DNA of 64,000 bases, from contig NZ_JALGQE010000001.1 in assembly GCF_022810405.1 (NCBI RefSeq), positions 186,001 through 250,000 of the forward strand, given 5' to 3'. A model generated the notes under the pieces. It was not told where the DNA came from. It worked only from the letters and a program-made list of their open reading frames with translations, and did not search any database. This stretch comes from Rhodococcus sp. ARC_M5. Its GTDB lineage: Bacteria; Actinomycetota; Actinomycetes; Mycobacteriales; Mycobacteriaceae. Both the position numbers and the translations under genes were made by a program. Each line of letters starts with the position of its first letter. Within the stretch, counting starts at the first letter, position 1. Positions 1 through 8,981 of this stretch are shown here, in pieces.

Positions 1-99
1 CACGAAGGTGATCGACGGCAGGATCAGCATCTTCCAGTGCGGGTGATGATGAAGCAGGAGCTCTTCCTCATCGGCCAACGCATCTTGGGGATAGCCCAC
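1..99 (-). CDS. PH-domain membrane protein, N-terminal part (Rv3278c-like)
   Basis: Only the first 33 codons are inside the window; the gene runs off the left edge. The visible protein starts at a GTG (97-99) with AGGAG about 7 bases upstream, and reads VGYPQDALADEEELLLHHHP, then HWKMLILPS, where a membrane segment begins. This matches the start of the bacterial PH-domain (bPH2/YdbS-like) membrane protein that follows birA in mycobacteria (Rv3278c in M. tuberculosis). It lies 48 bases downstream of birA on the same strand, so the two are probably cotranscribed. Function in the family is not established. The call rests on a short segment plus synteny. Confidence 0.7.
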   Translation of the reverse strand, partial: MGYPQDALADEEELLLHHHPHWKMLILPSITFV

Positions 100-147
100 C
101 GTGCACTCCTGACTATTTGCTATAGCTTCCGTCGAGCTGAGATGGTC

Positions 148-984
148 TCACGTGAGAGGTCGTAGATGGGTGACGTCGCCGGCGGCAACGGCCAACACCG
201 ACGGGTTCTCGGTCCCGGTGTGCTCCACCTCGATCACGATGCGCCCGTGCTCGTCGACATCGACCGCCGTTCCGACCTTTTCGTCGCCGCCGGGCAGGTC
301 CACCCGCACGCGCTGCCCGATGGTGCCGCACCTCTCCCGGTACCGGTGAGCGAGCGCATCGGTGTTCCAGTTCGAGTCCCGCCACGAATCCACCTCGGCG
401 GCCATCGCACGCAGAATTGCCCGGACCAACGTGTCGCGGTCGAGAACTGCAGCCCCTTCCAGCGCCAGTGACGTCGCCGTCGGCACAGGCAACTCATCGG
501 CCGTCATCGACACGTTCACCCCGAGCCCGATGACGACAGTGGGCGACGGCCCGTGCGCGGCGACCTCGGCCAGGATGCCCGAGACCTTCTTGCCATCGAT
601 CAGTACGTCGTTGGGCCATTTCAGTCGAGCATCGACTTCACCGACGGTGCGCAACGCGTCGACCAGTGCGATTCCGGTCATGAGCGACACCCACCCGAGG
701 ACCGCGGGATCGATTCCGGGAAACTTCAACAGCATCGAGACCAGGATCTGCGACCGGGGCGCACCGGAAAACGGTCGCGCATGCCTGCCGCGTCCGCTGC
801 CCTGATGCTCGGCGAGCAGGGCTGTTCGGTCTGCGTAGTTCGCAGCCCCCGCAATCAGGTCGGCATTGGTCGAACCGGTTTCGGCCACCACGTCCAACCG
901 AGACCAGGATGCCTGCGGTCCATCCACCAGCGCCCGGCGAAGCGCGCGAACGTCCAGTGGTGGGCGATCGAGGTTTGTCCACAT
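148..984 (-). CDS. birA: Biotin--[acetyl-CoA-carboxylase] ligase
   Basis: A 278-residue cytosolic ligase that makes biotinyl-5'-AMP and transfers biotin to the carrier-domain lysine, here presumably that of AccA3 (18188 end). Visible signatures are GSTN (37-40), the biotinyl-AMP loop GRGRH (64-68) and KWPND (122-126), followed by a small C-terminal domain. There is no N-terminal helix-turn-helix, so it is a monofunctional type like the mycobacterial enzyme, not an E. coli-type repressor. The open frame extends upstream to 1107, but a TATGCT hexamer sits exactly 7 bases before the ATG at 984, which favours this start. It is divergent from accD5, the carboxylase subunit it serves indirectly. 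Confidence 0.93.
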   Translation of the reverse strand: MWTNLDRPPLDVRALRRALVDGPQASWSRLDVVAETGSTNADLIAGAANYADRTALLAEHQGSGRGRHARPFSGAPRSQILVSMLLKFPGIDPAVLGWVSLMTGIALVDALRTVGEVDARLKWPNDVLIDGKKVSGILAEVAAHGPSPTVVIGLGVNVSMTADELPVPTATSLALEGAAVLDRDTLVRAILRAMAAEVDSWRDSNWNTDALAHRYRERCGTIGQRVRVDLPGGDEKVGTAVDVDEHGRIVIEVEHTGTENPSVLAVAAGDVTHLRPLT

Positions 985-991
985 ACCGACC

Positions 992-997
992 AGCATA
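992..997 (-). promoter_or_regulatory. -10 element for leaderless birA
   Basis: TATGCT on the minus strand ends 7 bases before the birA ATG. There is no Shine-Dalgarno sequence between them, so transcription probably starts at or next to the start codon. Confidence 0.5.
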
Positions 998-1065
998 TGG
1001 GCTCGGCGAGGCACGATCGGCTTCGGCGAACCACCCTCGGTCGGGGCCCAGATCACACTCGCCGT

Positions 1066-1071
1066 TAAAGT
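1066..1071 (+). promoter_or_regulatory. -10 element for leaderless accD5
   Basis: TAAAGT ends 8 bases before the accD5 ATG at 1080. The intervening bases GGTGCCCC carry no ribosome-binding site. It faces the birA promoter across a short divergent region. Confidence 0.48.
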
Positions 1072-1079
1072 GGTGCCCC

Positions 1080-2720
1080 ATGACCAGCGTCCAGGATTCC
1101 ACTGCACACGGGTCGGCCGAAACCCCCGATATCCATACCACTGCGGGTAAGTTGGCCGATCTTCGTAAACGTCTCGCGGTTGCGGAGATTCCGTCGGGTG
1201 AGGCGGCGGTGGAGCGGGTCCATGCCAAGGGCAAGCTGACCGCGCGGGAGCGGATCACCGCCCTGCTGGACGAGGGCTCGTTCGTCGAACTCGACGCGTT
1301 GGCGCGGCACCGCTCACAAAATTTCGGGTTGGCCGACAACCGGCCGTTCGGTGACGGTGTCGTCACCGGCTACGGCACGGTCGATGGCCGCGATGTGTGC
1401 GTGTTCTCCCAGGACGCGACCGTCTTCGGTGGCAGCTTGGGGGAGATCTACGGCGAGAAGATCGTCAAGGTGATGGACCTGGCGATCAAGACCGGCCGGC
1501 CCCTGGTCGGGATCAACGAAGGTGCCGGAGCCCGCATCCAGGAAGGGGTGGTCTCCCTCGGGTTGTACGGGGAGATCTTCCACCGCAACGTCCGCGCGTC
1601 CGGGGTGATCCCGCAGATCTCGGTGATCATGGGACCCGCCGCAGGCGGACACGTCTACTCCCCGGCCCTGACCGACTTCGTGGTCATGGTCGACGGCACG
1701 AGCCAGATGTTCGTCACCGGCCCCGACGTCATCAAAACCGTCACCGGCGAGAACGTCACCATGGAAGAACTCGGTGGCGCACACACCCACATGGAGAAAT
1801 CCGGGGTCGCGCACTACGTCGCCTCCGGCGAACAGGACGCCCTCGACTACGTCCGGGACCTGCTGTCCTACCTACCCTCGAACAATCGCGCCGACGCCCC
1901 CCGCACCGTGGCGTCGGACCCTGTTGTCGGGGCGATCGAGGACTCGCTGACCGCCGAGGACCTCGAACTCGACACCCTGATCCCCGATTCACCGAACACC
2001 CCGTACGACATGCACGAGGTGATCACCCGGATCCTCGACGACGACGAATTCCTCGAAGTCCAGGAAGGTCGAGCCCGCAACATCATCGTCGGGTTCGGGC
2101 GGATCGACGGCCGGTCGGTGGGGATCGTGGCCAATCAACCCACCCAGTTCGCAGGCACCCTCGATATCGATGCATCCGAGAAAGCAGCCCGCTTCGTCCG
2201 CACGTGCGACTGCTTCAACGTCCCGATCATCACCCTGGTCGACGTACCGGGCTTTCTGCCCGGCACGGGGCAGGAATTCAACGGCATCATCCGGCGTGGG
2301 GCGAAACTGTTGTACGCCTACGGGGAAGCGACCGTCGGGAAGATCACCGTCATCACCCGCAAAGCGTACGGCGGGGCATACGACGTGATGGGGTCCAAGC
2401 ACATGGGAGCCGACGTGAATTTGGCGTGGCCGACCGCGCAGATCGCCGTCATGGGAGCCTCCGGTGCTGTCGGGTTCGTCTACCGCAAGAAACTGTTGGA
2501 GGCCGCGAAGAACGGTGAGGACGTCGACGCCCTCCGGTTGACACTGCAGCAGGAATACGAGGACACCCTCGTCAACCCCTACATCGCTGCCGAACGCGGC
2601 TACCTCGATGCCGTCATCCCGCCCAGTCACACCCGCGGCCAGATCGTCACCGCGCTACGACTGCTCGAACGCAAACAAGTCACCCTCCCACCCAAGAAAC
2701 ACGGAAACATCCCACTATGA
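1080..2720 (+). CDS. accD5: Acyl-CoA (propionyl-CoA) carboxylase beta subunit
   Basis: A 546-residue carboxyltransferase subunit, close to the usual ~548 of AccD5. It transfers the carboxyl group from biotin on AccA3 to propionyl-CoA or acetyl-CoA, giving methylmalonyl- or malonyl-CoA for lipid synthesis. Two crotonase-like halves are visible. The N half has the oxyanion-loop motif [14 protein letters not shown] and [16 protein letters not shown]. The C half has [20 protein letters not shown] and the second loop [16 protein letters not shown]. The frame is open further upstream (to 909), but the sequence there antisenses birA; the ATG at 1080 has a leaderless-type promoter. accE overlaps its stop by four bases. 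The order birA-accD5-accE-maf is the mycobacterial one. Confidence 0.93.
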   Translation: MTSVQDSTAHGSAETPDIHTTAGKLADLRKRLAVAEIPSGEAAVERVHAKGKLTARERITALLDEGSFVELDALARHRSQNFGLADNRPFGDGVVTGYGTVDGRDVCVFSQDATVFGGSLGEIYGEKIVKVMDLAIKTGRPLVGINEGAGARIQEGVVSLGLYGEIFHRNVRASGVIPQISVIMGPAAGGHVYSPALTDFVVMVDGTSQMFVTGPDVIKTVTGENVTMEELGGAHTHMEKSGVAHYVASGEQDALDYVRDLLSYLPSNNRADAPRTVASDPVVGAIEDSLTAEDLELDTLIPDSPNTPYDMHEVITRILDDDEFLEVQEGRARNIIVGFGRIDGRSVGIVANQPTQFAGTLDIDASEKAARFVRTCDCFNVPIITLVDVPGFLPGTGQEFNGIIRRGAKLLYAYGEATVGKITVITRKAYGGAYDVMGSKHMGADVNLAWPTAQIAVMGASGAVGFVYRKKLLEAAKNGEDVDALRLTLQQEYEDTLVNPYIAAERGYLDAVIPPSHTRGQIVTALRLLERKQVTLPPKKHGNIPL

Positions 2721-3001
2721 GCGAAGCGAATCACGACGCAGTGAGCGCACAAGCGAATCATGACGCCGCGAGCGCCGACGCAGCGTCCGGAACACCCGTT
2801 GCCGTCAGCGTGGTGAAGGGCAATCCGAGTGACGAGGAACTTGCCGCTCTGGTGGCGGTTCTGACGGCGGCCCAGAACGGGTCGCAATCGACGGTCGATT
2901 CTCGTCCCCGCGAGCTGTGGGGTTCGCCGGAATCGTTGCATCGTGGCTTCGTGGCTCGATCGGCGTATTCGTATGCCGCGTCGGGTCGCCACCCACGGTG
3001 A
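2717..3001 (+). CDS. accE: Acyl-CoA carboxylase epsilon subunit
   Basis: A 94-residue small subunit that stabilises the AccA3-AccD5 holoenzyme in actinobacteria. Its start ATG overlaps the accD5 stop (ATGA), so translation is coupled. The conserved C-terminal part ([20 protein letters not shown], then a Trp-containing tail) is the family signature. The N-terminal ~25 residues are an Ala/Asp/His-rich extension built from a nine-residue repeat (EANHDAVSA then QANHDAASA). The stop codon overlaps the maf GTG start. Confidence 0.85.
   Translation: MSEANHDAVSAQANHDAASADAASGTPVAVSVVKGNPSDEELAALVAVLTAAQNGSQSTVDSRPRELWGSPESLHRGFVARSAYSYAASGRHPR
2724..2777 (+). repeat. Two 27-bp tandem units inside accE
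   Basis: Units 2724-2750 and 2751-2777 both begin AAGCGAATCA and differ at a handful of positions. They encode EANHDAVSA and QANHDAASA in the disordered N-terminus of the epsilon subunit. Confidence 0.75.
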
Positions 3002-3666
3002 CGGTGGCACCCTCCGACGCTGCGCCGGGCCCCGTTCGTCTGGTCCTGGCGTCGGCGTCGCCGGCCCGCCTGTCGGTGCTCCGCGGTGCCGGTGTGGAGC
3101 CGATCGTCCGAGTGTCGGGTGTCGACGAGGATGCACTGAGCGCAGCGCTCGGTCCGTCTGCGTCTCCGGAAACGGTGGTCACCGAGCTGGCCCGAGCCAA
3201 GGCAGCGGCAGTGGCCGAGACGTTTTCGGATTCGGCCGACGATCTGGTGATAGTCGGCTGCGACTCGATGCTGTCCATCGGCGGCGAATTACACGGCAAG
3301 CCGCATTCGGTCGAGGTGGCGCGCGAAAGATGGCAGTCGATGGCGGGCAACAGTGGCGAATTGTTGACGGGCCACGCGGTGCTCCGAGTGACCGACGGTG
3401 TGGTCGTGGCGCAGGCTGCAGCGCACAGTTCGACCATCGTGCATTTCGCGACGCCGTCCTCGGTGGATCTCGAGGCCTACCTCACCTCCGGCGAGCCGCT
3501 GCTGGTGGCAGGTGCGTTCACGCTGGACGGCCTCGGCGGCTGGTTCGTCGACCGCATCGAGGGCGATCCGTCGTCGGTGATCGGAATAGGTCTGCCGCTG
3601 GTGCGGACGCTGCTCACCCGTGTCGGTACGTCCTTGGCTGCCCTCTGGGACCGAACACCGTCGTAA
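2998..3666 (+). CDS. maf: Maf-type nucleoside triphosphate pyrophosphatase
   Basis: A 222-residue Maf/HAM1-fold house-cleaning enzyme that hydrolyses non-canonical or surplus nucleotides to monophosphates. Visible motifs are the phosphate-binding SASPAR near the N-terminus, VGCDSM in the middle (catalytic Asp), HGKP, and [13 protein letters not shown] near the C-terminus. The GTG at 2998 overlaps the accE stop (GTGA); the frame is open further upstream but runs inside accE. It is the last gene of the accD5 operon and faces the flavodoxin gene tail to tail. Confidence 0.9.
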   Translation: MTVAPSDAAPGPVRLVLASASPARLSVLRGAGVEPIVRVSGVDEDALSAALGPSASPETVVTELARAKAAAVAETFSDSADDLVIVGCDSMLSIGGELHGKPHSVEVARERWQSMAGNSGELLTGHAVLRVTDGVVVAQAAAHSSTIVHFATPSSVDLEAYLTSGEPLLVAGAFTLDGLGGWFVDRIEGDPSSVIGIGLPLVRTLLTRVGTSLAALWDRTPS

Positions 3667-3713
3667 TCGCCCCGGCTCCGCCGGAAGGTACCCGTCGCAG
3701 TCGGTCGTTACCG

Positions 3714-4157
3714 TCAGGGCAGTAGGTCGATCAACTCCCGAGCCCATTCCTCGGCCATGGACTTCGGCTTGACGTTCGACGAGCTGTCGTGCCGAGCGTG
3801 GGTACCGATCTGCTTGCCGCCGAGTTCGGTGAGCTTCTCCGCGAGGATCTCGCCGCCACGATTGAAGGTGTCCTCGTAGACCCGGTCCCCCAGACCGAAC
3901 ACCGCGAACTGCAGTCCGGCGAGATCCGGAGCGTCCTCGACGAGTGCATCGAAGAACGGCTCTGCACCGGTGGGGAGTTCGCCGTCTCCGTAGGTGGAGC
4001 AGACGACGACGTGGAAGTCGTCGGTGTCGATGTCGGACACCTCGTACTCGAGCATGTCGCGTACCTCGGCGTCATGATCGCTCAGCACGTCCGCAATCTT
4101 GTCGGCGACCTCCTCGGCCGTACCGGTCTCGGACCCGAACAACACGACCACTGCCAT
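3714..4157 (-). CDS. Flavodoxin domain protein (MioC-like)
   Basis: A 147-residue single-domain flavodoxin, an FMN electron carrier in the cytosol. The FMN phosphate loop is SETGTAEEVA (residues 9-18). The isoalloxazine-flanking loops are STYGDGELPTG and FGLGDRVYEDTFNRGG. The length fits a short-chain flavodoxin such as MioC. AAGGGGAG lies a few bases upstream of the ATG. It follows the acyltransferase gene 4272-5657 on the same strand with a 114-base gap. Its redox partner is not evident in the window. Confidence 0.85.
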   Translation of the reverse strand: MAVVVLFGSETGTAEEVADKIADVLSDHDAEVRDMLEYEVSDIDTDDFHVVVCSTYGDGELPTGAEPFFDALVEDAPDLAGLQFAVFGLGDRVYEDTFNRGGEILAEKLTELGGKQIGTHARHDSSSNVKPKSMAEEWARELIDLLP

Positions 4158-4271
4158 GGATCGCTCCCCTTTCTCACACCTGCTCGAACACTCGAACAGT
4201 CGGAAAGCATAGCCGCACCGGCGATCCGGTCGAAAATCCGTCCTCGCCTGCAGTTGTGACTTGTCTCGAGG

Positions 4272-5657
4272 TCACCAGAATTCGGGCGTCAGGCCCCAGC
4301 GTTCGAACTCCGCCTCGACGAGCCCACGCAGGTGCTCCTTGCTGGGAAACCTGTCCGGATCGAGCCCGGTGACGCAGAGTGTCGCGCGCTCCCCCGATTC
4401 GTTCCACCAGGCGCTGACGCCGCCGCCGGTGCGGCGCAGCAGGTCGACATCGGTGTTCTGCGTGATCGACCTCATCGCCACCGCGGTGGCGTCGACACCG
4501 CCGATGGTGCGCAGCGCGACGCCTCGTGCACCGAGATTCGAACACAGGCACAGCGGTGCCGATCCCGACGCGGCGAGCTTGGCGACGATCGCGTCCGGCA
4601 GCAACTGCATCAACGGTTTGAGAAGCTCGAACGTCGTCGTGACGGTGCGATCGGCCTGGGTTCTGAAGGCCTGCTTGCTCGATGCGCGGATAGCTCCGAG
4701 ATCGTCGAGGTACGCCCCTCCGGCGTCGACGTGAATCGAGACACCGGAGGTCGCGTTGGCGCGCCGATCTCCCGTGGTCCTGGTACTGACCGGAAGGGCG
4801 ACGCGAACCCTGTCCTCCGTTGTGATCCTGCCGCTTCCGGTCAGGATTCCGAGCACCACCGCGACCAGCAGACTGTTGGAGCTGCCGCCCTTGCTCGCTG
4901 CAGCGGCGGACCACTGCGAGGAAAGACAGTCGACAACGACGGTGCTCGGAACCCACGCCCCGTTCTCGGGTGCGACCAACACGCGCGGACGGTCCGGATC
5001 GGCGCTCGTGGAGTCCGGCGCGGCGTTGCTCCGGCCGGCCGACGCCGTGAACCGTGCCCTCGCCGTCTCCACCGCGGTGCGGCCGATCGCTCGTGCCGCA
5101 CCCGAGAGCGACGCACCGATCCGGCCGAGACCATCGGACACATCGGCTCCCGTGAGCGTCATCGAGGACGCGGAGCTGTCATCGAGTCCGACGCGTACGA
5201 AGTCGTCGGGTACAGCGCGTCCGGCGAGCGCAGCCGCGGCGGCAGAGGTCAGTGCCCCACCGTCGCCGACCACGTGCGAGCCGACCAGCGACACGATCGT
5301 GCCGCCTCCGTCGACCGAGGTGGCCGACAAGCGCCACGCCGGTCCCCCGATCGGGTCCAACGTCACTGCGGCTTCGTCCTCGATCCACCTGTCGACCGCC
5401 GTGCGGTCGATCGACGATCCGATCGCCACGGGATCGGCCGATCGGCGCGCCGCCGTCCAACTGTCACGGGCTCCGGGCATCCGCGTCCGCCGAACGGATC
5501 GATCGATGGGACCTGCGGCGAGCATTCGCCACATCGATTCGAGTGCGTCGAGTGCGACGGCACCGTCGAACTTCCAGACGATCTGGTTCACCACCGGTAC
5601 CCCGAGTACGCATTCCATGCGGAGGAACAGGTCGTCGTCGTACGTCAGTCTTTCCAC
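4272..5657 (-). CDS. Condensation-domain/WS-DGAT-like acyltransferase
   Basis: A 461-residue protein with the acyltransferase catalytic pattern HxxxDGG: H128-V-V-G-D132-G-G. It is clearly related to the product of 7085-8428. The two share the opening DxLFLRM (residues 8-14), the motif His/Asp at identical positions, LPDA near residue 350, and a closing W-x-L-x-x-x-FW. The family transfers acyl groups from CoA or carrier proteins to hydroxyl acceptors; the substrate here is unknown. The start is GTG, with TAGTCT 6 bases upstream. It is divergent from the glycosyltransferase gene, so a joint role in a glycolipid is plausible but inferred. Confidence 0.65.
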   Translation of the reverse strand: MERLTYDDDLFLRMECVLGVPVVNQIVWKFDGAVALDALESMWRMLAAGPIDRSVRRTRMPGARDSWTAARRSADPVAIGSSIDRTAVDRWIEDEAAVTLDPIGGPAWRLSATSVDGGGTIVSLVGSHVVGDGGALTSAAAAALAGRAVPDDFVRVGLDDSSASSMTLTGADVSDGLGRIGASLSGAARAIGRTAVETARARFTASAGRSNAAPDSTSADPDRPRVLVAPENGAWVPSTVVVDCLSSQWSAAAASKGGSSNSLLVAVVLGILTGSGRITTEDRVRVALPVSTRTTGDRRANATSGVSIHVDAGGAYLDDLGAIRASSKQAFRTQADRTVTTTFELLKPLMQLLPDAIVAKLAASGSAPLCLCSNLGARGVALRTIGGVDATAVAMRSITQNTDVDLLRRTGGGVSAWWNESGERATLCVTGLDPDRFPSKEHLRGLVEAEFERWGLTPEFW

Positions 5658-5663
5658 CTCGAG

Positions 5664-5669
5664 AGACTA
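5664..5669 (-). promoter_or_regulatory. -10 element for leaderless acyltransferase gene
   Basis: TAGTCT on the minus strand ends 6 bases before the GTG at 5657, with no Shine-Dalgarno sequence in between. Confidence 0.48.
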
Positions 5670-5801
5670 TCGCTGCGCGAGTGCAGACGCAGGTGGGCCG
5701 CAAATGTGTTTCGCACCATATGTTTTCCGCACCGGGCTACTGCGAGCGAAGCTGATAGGTTGTGATCGCTCTCCGAAACCGACGCGACTGCGAGTGCCCG
5801 T

Positions 5802-7079
5802 ATGAAGTTCGTGATGCCCTTCAACGGGAGCCGCGGTGATGTGACGCCCGGTCTGGCGCTGGGCGTCGAACTCTCAGATCGCGGGCACGAGGTGGTATTC
5901 GGCGCACCGCCGAATCTGCTGGACTTCGCGCGCACGACAACGGCCGAGTGCGACCCGATACGTGTGGTGTCGTTCGGCCCGGACACCCAGCGCCTCTTGG
6001 AGTCCGAGCTGATCAGGGTGCGTATCAAATCACGCAATCCGCGGACCAGGTTGGCAGCGCTGGCCGAGCTTGCCAACTACGGCTGGGACCGAATGACAGC
6101 CGAACTCGAGCAGATGGCCGAAGGTTGCGATGCGGTCGTCACCGGTTCGCTGGGGCAGGAAATGGCCTTCAACATGGCCGAGTCTGCGGGCAGTGCTTTT
6201 GTGGCACTGCACTATTGCCCACTCCGGCGCAACGACGTCGTGCCCGTGGTTCCGGGAATCACCCTGCCGGGCCGGCTCAATCGATCGATGTGGGCATTGG
6301 CAGAGTCGATGCGCTGGAAGTCGATGAAGACCCGAGAGAACGCGCAGAGAGTGTCCCTCGGAATGGCACCGACCGGCGATTCGTTGCCCGTTCGCTCCGA
6401 ACGCTACGGCGGGGTCGAGATTCAGGCCTACGAGTCGGCGCTGTTCCCAGGGCTCGCCGAGCAATGGGGACCGCTTCGTCCGTTCGTCGGATTCCTCGGC
6501 CTGAGCAGTGGACGCTTCGAGGCCGATCCCACGCTGGAGGAATGGCTGCAGGCCGGCTCGGCACCGGTGTATTTCGGATTCGGCAGCATGCCTGTTCCCG
6601 ACCCGGCCGCCCTCCTGCGCATGATCGAGAACGTCGTGGAAAGACTCGGTGTTCGTGCTCTCGTCTGTGCCGGCTGGAGCAACCTCGTCGGTGCCGATTC
6701 TGTTGCGACTCGGACGAACTCCAGCATCAAGATCGTGGATTCGGTCGATCATGGGACTGTTTTTCCGCAGTGCCTCGCCGCGGTGCACCACGGCGGCGCG
6801 GGTACGACGGCGGCCACTGCGCGGGCGGGTCTACCGACGCTCGTGTGTTGGTTCAGCGCCGATCAGCCGTACTGGGGAACCGCTCTACGACGGATCGGAG
6901 CCGGAGCCAGCACGAAGTTCTCGACACTGACCGAATCCGTGTTGCAGCAGGCCATTACCGATATCACTACCGACCGCGCCAGGCAGGCGGCGCGTCGACT
7001 CGCCGACGTCGTTGCCCCGACCACAACGGCGGTGGCTGCAGCTGCCGACATCGCCGAAGCCGCCGCGCGCGACCGCTGA
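5802..7079 (+). CDS. GT1-family glycosyltransferase
   Basis: A 425-residue GT-B fold glycosyltransferase of the sterol/flavonoid glucosyltransferase and mycobacterial glycolipid Gtf type. The N-terminal nucleotide-sugar fold opens MKFVMPFNGSRGDVTPGLAL. The linker is followed by FGFGSMP (258-264). The C-terminal donor-binding signature is HHGGAGTTAA (329-338) with DQPYWG (354-359). No signal peptide or membrane segment is seen. It sits between two divergent/convergent acyltransferase genes and ends 5 bases from the stop of the second. A likely role is adding a sugar to a lipid or polyketide that the neighbours acylate. Acceptor and donor cannot be read from the sequence. Confidence 0.82.
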   Translation: MKFVMPFNGSRGDVTPGLALGVELSDRGHEVVFGAPPNLLDFARTTTAECDPIRVVSFGPDTQRLLESELIRVRIKSRNPRTRLAALAELANYGWDRMTAELEQMAEGCDAVVTGSLGQEMAFNMAESAGSAFVALHYCPLRRNDVVPVVPGITLPGRLNRSMWALAESMRWKSMKTRENAQRVSLGMAPTGDSLPVRSERYGGVEIQAYESALFPGLAEQWGPLRPFVGFLGLSSGRFEADPTLEEWLQAGSAPVYFGFGSMPVPDPAALLRMIENVVERLGVRALVCAGWSNLVGADSVATRTNSSIKIVDSVDHGTVFPQCLAAVHHGGAGTTAATARAGLPTLVCWFSADQPYWGTALRRIGAGASTKFSTLTESVLQQAITDITTDRARQAARRLADVVAPTTTAVAAAADIAEAAARDR

Positions 7080-7084
7080 CGCAG

Positions 7085-8428
7085 TCACCAGAAACGCGCG
7101 GACAGCTCCCATCGAGCGAACGCCTCGGTCAGGTGTTCACGCAGGACGTCCTCGTCGGCAAAGCGATCGGGATCCATGGCGTGCACGGTCACGGTCACGC
7201 TCGATCCCGTCTCGCACACCCAGGCCGTGAGACCACCGTCGAGCGACCGGGCGAATGCGGCATCGGCTCCCGCGAACGTCGCCCTGCCCGAGACTGCACG
7301 AGCCCGAACGCCGGCCACCGTGGTGAAGTCCTCGGGGAGGACACCGAGGTTGGACGCGAGCCCTTCGGCACCGTCTCGCGGCTGCGGAACACGCGCAACC
7401 ACGGCGTCGGGCAGCATTTGGACAAGGGCCTGCGAGATGCCTGTGGGTGCCTGCCCTTCGGCCTGCCTCACGGCGAAAGCGGTGAACGCCGCCTTGCTGA
7501 TCGACCGAATCGTCGTCAGGTCGCGGTCCGAGGCGTCGGTGACGGGGACGTCGATCTTGACGATCTTGGTGGCGTTGGAACGGGTGTCGGCCGGGGTGCG
7601 GTCACTGACCGGCAGAGACCACTGCACCGAGTCGCCGATCGAGGCACGTCCGGCGTTCCCGGACGCTGCCGTCAGGACGGCGATGAACAGCGAATTGGAC
7701 GTACCACCCCATCGCTCGGCGGCTGCGGTCCAGGCACCCGCGTTCACCTCTGCCACGGCGTGAGGTGATACCCAGTCGGAGTCCATCGCGTCGGCGGGCA
7801 CCTGTGACCGGGTCGGGCGGGATCGTGGGACGACCGCGTCGGGTTCGGTTCGGGTCGGGATCGGCAGTGCGTCGGCGGCGGCGTTCACCAGCCACCCAGC
7901 GACGGACCACGCTTGCTCTGCGGCGTCTCTGAGGTCCGAGCCGATGGCTGCGATGCCGTCGGCGTCAGGAGCCAACCGGCCTTGTTTCGACCGGTTGTTC
8001 GCAGCACGGACTGCTTCGATCAGCGCACCGCCGTCGGCGACCATGTGCGACGCGACCAAGGACACGACCGTCCCGCCGTTCGACACCGGTGCCGCCGCCA
8101 GACGCCATCCGAGACCGGTTTCGGGGTCGATGTCGGGATCGAGACGGCCGTCGGCCCACGCCGGTATGTCGGCCTCGTCGATGAACTGCGAGTGAAAGTC
8201 CAGTGAATGGGAGACGGGTGATCGCACCCATCGAGCACGAGCAGTCGGCACTCTCGAGGAGACCACTCGGCGCGCAAGCAAACCGTCGGACAGGTTGTTG
8301 CGTAGATTTTCCAGGTCGTCGCGCCGGACGGTTTCGTCGAACCACCACAAAAACTGGTTATAGACGGGATATCCGATGCCGTGGTGCATTCTCAAGAATA
8401 GGTGATCGGCAAATCCAATTCGAGTCAC
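7085..8428 (-). CDS. Condensation-domain/WS-DGAT-like acyltransferase
   Basis: A 447-residue paralogue of the protein at 4272-5657. The catalytic motif is H128-M-V-A-D132-G-G, at exactly the same residue numbers. It opens DHLFLRMHHG and closes W-E-L-S-A-R-FW. The flanking S-L-V-A-S-H and D-G-G-A-L segments also match. It is tail to tail with the glycosyltransferase gene (5-base gap). The GTG start has TACGTT 6 bases upstream. It faces the 8429-8981 control region, so it and the papA-like operon starting at 8982 may respond to the same signals. Acyl donor and acceptor are unknown. Confidence 0.65.
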   Translation of the reverse strand: MTRIGFADHLFLRMHHGIGYPVYNQFLWWFDETVRRDDLENLRNNLSDGLLARRVVSSRVPTARARWVRSPVSHSLDFHSQFIDEADIPAWADGRLDPDIDPETGLGWRLAAAPVSNGGTVVSLVASHMVADGGALIEAVRAANNRSKQGRLAPDADGIAAIGSDLRDAAEQAWSVAGWLVNAAADALPIPTRTEPDAVVPRSRPTRSQVPADAMDSDWVSPHAVAEVNAGAWTAAAERWGGTSNSLFIAVLTAASGNAGRASIGDSVQWSLPVSDRTPADTRSNATKIVKIDVPVTDASDRDLTTIRSISKAAFTAFAVRQAEGQAPTGISQALVQMLPDAVVARVPQPRDGAEGLASNLGVLPEDFTTVAGVRARAVSGRATFAGADAAFARSLDGGLTAWVCETGSSVTVTVHAMDPDRFADEDVLREHLTEAFARWELSARFW

Positions 8429-8434
8429 GCGCCG

Positions 8435-8440
8435 AACGTA
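8435..8440 (-). promoter_or_regulatory. -10 element for leaderless acyltransferase gene
   Basis: TACGTT on the minus strand ends 6 bases before the GTG at 8428; no ribosome-binding site is present. Confidence 0.45.
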
Positions 8441-8745
8441 CTACATCTCCGACACCGAGGCAGCGGTGAGAATTCGCCACTTACCACGTATTAGCAATCG
8501 ACAATAGGTGCAGTGATATGCACGCCGAATTGTGCCCCGCATCATGTTCGGCCCATCCAGTGATGTGGCTCGTAGTCCGTCGTCCGAGCCGTGCCGCACC
8601 ACACTCTCCCTGTGAACATTCATGAAGAAGACCAGCAGAAACAGTGATGCAGTCGTACGATAGGACAGTCGGGGCGTCTTCGGCAGGAGATCCGGGATCG
8701 ACAGGTCAAGACGCTCGACAGTGAGAAGTATTACTTTTACGCGTA

Positions 8746-8766
8746 GCGAAATAATTTTGGTTTCGC
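8746..8766. repeat. Palindrome GCGAAA-N9-TTTCGC
   Basis: Perfect 6-bp arms separated by nine AT-rich bases, in the divergent control region. The size and symmetry fit a dimeric repressor site better than a terminator. Confidence 0.4.
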
Positions 8767-8815
8767 CCTATCGTGTGTTCTGGACTCACTTCGGGTCGAC
8801 GGCAATGACGTTGTT

Positions 8816-8831
8816 CTTTCAATGATGAAAG
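8816..8831. repeat. Hairpin CTTTCA-ATGA-TGAAAG
   Basis: A perfect 6-bp stem with a 4-base loop, 50 bases downstream of the GCGAAA palindrome and about 150 bases before the 8982 start. It could be an operator or a leader hairpin. Confidence 0.35.
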
Positions 8832-8981
8832 CAGCAATCCAACAGCAAACACATAAACGACGAGTCGACGCGACGGGCACCGCTCCGCTGCTTTACACGC
8901 GCGGCTCAACCGTAATCGGACACTCAATACCGAACGAACGCCGAACATCGCTGACCGAGCCCGGAACGGAAGAGGACTCCC

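Larger units (their letters stand above)
8441..8981. promoter_or_regulatory. Long divergent, locally AT-rich control region
   Basis: About 540 bases between divergent genes with no convincing coding frame. The stretch 8725-8850 is conspicuously AT-rich for this chromosome and holds two small palindromes (listed separately). The papA-like gene at 8982 is preceded by GGAAGAGGA at 8968-8976. The region probably holds the promoter and operators of the 8982-13285 operon and perhaps an untranslated leader. Confidence 0.5.

Noticed and set aside
1080-3001. accE considered as a novel small gene
   Set aside because: The [20 protein letters not shown] core and ATGA coupling to accD5 identify the known epsilon subunit; only its repeated N-terminus is unusual.
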